Source: Verrucomicrobiota bacterium (lineage in GTDB: Bacteria > Verrucomicrobiota > Verrucomicrobiia > Limisphaerales > UBA8199). Taken from it: a stretch of DNA of 15,878 nt. Below are positions 15,340 through 15,878 of this stretch, piece by piece. The number at the start of each line of letters is the position of its first letter. Within the stretch, counting starts at the first letter, position 1. Both the position numbers and the translations under genes were made by a program. Where the stretch lies: NCBI GenBank assembly GCA_026397855.1, contig JAPLUA010000388.1, positions 1 through 15,878 of the forward strand, in the 5' to 3' direction. Under the pieces are notes generated by a model. It searched no databases. It saw only the letters and a program-made list of their open reading frames with translations, and was not told where the DNA came from.

Positions 15340-15878
15340 ATGTCCCTCCTTCCGGCCCCCATAGCCGAACTGATCGCAGCGCTCGGCAAGCTCCCCGGCA
15401 TCGGCCCGCGCTCGGCAGAGCGACTCGCCCTGCACCTGGTGCAAGCCGAACCCGGCGGCGTCCAGCAGCTCGCGGCGGCCATCCTCAGCGCCCGGGAACA
15501 GATCCGGTTTTGCGGCCTGTGCGGCGCGCTCACCGACAGCCCCACCTGCGGCACCTGCTCCGACCCGCGCCGGGAACCGTCGCTCATCTGTGTGGTCGAG
15601 CGGGCCGTGGACATCCTTTCCATCGAGAAGTCGGGCACCTTCCGCGGCAGGTATCACGCGCTGGGCGGCAAGCTCTCGCCGGTAAATTGTGTCGAGCCCG
15701 AACACCTGCGCATCGCAGAGTTGCAAAAGCGGCTCGCAACCGAGCCGATCCGTGAGATCGTCCTCGCGCTGGGCACCGATGTGGAAGGCGACGCGACCAG
15801 CTATTACCTCGCGAAGCGCCTGGCGCGCGAGGGATTGAAAATCACGCGCATCGCGCACGGCCTGCCGGCCGGCAGCGG
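15340..15878 (+). CDS. recR: Recombination protein RecR (3' end cut by window)
   Basis: The frame opens at ATG 15340 and runs to the window end: 179 full codons, so about 20 residues of a usual 200 are missing. LIAALGKLPGIGPRSAERLA is the helix-hairpin-helix DNA-binding region. CGLCGALTDSPTCGTC (about 58-73) is the four-Cys zinc finger. The Toprim domain starts at ICVVERAVDILSIEKSG and continues through FRGRYHALGGKLSP; TDVEGDATSYYLAKRL is the conserved block before the C-terminal AHGLPAGS. RecR with RecO and RecF loads RecA at gaps coated by SSB. An upstream ATG at 15329 is out of frame and stops at once, which supports 15340. A 68-bp gap separates it from ebfC. Confidence 0.96.
   Translation, partial: MSLLPAPIAELIAALGKLPGIGPRSAERLALHLVQAEPGGVQQLAAAILSAREQIRFCGLCGALTDSPTCGTCSDPRREPSLICVVERAVDILSIEKSGTFRGRYHALGGKLSPVNCVEPEHLRIAELQKRLATEPIREIVLALGTDVEGDATSYYLAKRLAREGLKITRIAHGLPAGS

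Overview
The window looks like a chromosomal segment of a GC-rich member of the Verrucomicrobiota. Four things point there: a Minf_1886-type gene (a family named for planctomycetes and verrucomicrobia), a secreted cyclophilin with the 'YSSTNLVSW' tail seen in many verrucomicrobial exported proteins, a DnaX whose zinc module has lost cysteines, and near-absence of Shine-Dalgarno sequences. This placement is inferred from protein features, not from rRNA. No prophage, IS element, CRISPR array, tRNA or defence locus was seen.

Layout. Positions 2-553 (+) hold the 3' part of an inositol-monophosphatase-family gene. It converges on a minus-strand block read from right to left: rdgB (4040-3348), a secreted cyclophilin-type prolyl isomerase (3224-2016) and a glycerol-1-phosphate dehydrogenase (1984-593). 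Divergent from rdgB is leuS (4132-6927, +). Next comes a compact plus-strand set: a 43-residue membrane peptide (7100-7231), the Minf_1886-family gene (7233-7652) and a two-unit M16 zinc peptidase (7660-10087) that is broken by a deletion plus frameshift near 8230. A large hybrid sensor histidine kinase (12719-10191, -) converges on it. The right end is the classic cluster ffs (SRP RNA, about 12924-13020), dnaX (13113-14921), ebfC (14960-15271) and recR (15340 to the window end, cut). This links protein targeting, the clamp loader and recombinational repair, as in many bacteria.

The genes are mostly housekeeping: translation (leuS), nucleotide-pool cleaning (rdgB), replication and repair (dnaX, ebfC, recR), secretion (ffs) and envelope protein handling (cyclophilin, M16). 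The G1P dehydrogenase hints at unusual phospholipid or prenyl-ether chemistry.

The most interesting signal is repetitive DNA inside genes. A near-perfect 73-bp inverted repeat, each arm itself a hairpin, sits in frame inside leuS and adds about 27 residues between two conserved blocks. It resembles in principle the Rickettsia palindromic elements. Weaker palindromes lie in extra segments of leuS and rdgB. Tandem 7-bp repeats of related sequence occur at three loci: leuS, the M16 gene and the ffs-dnaX spacer. A short REP-like motif is shared by two intergenic regions.
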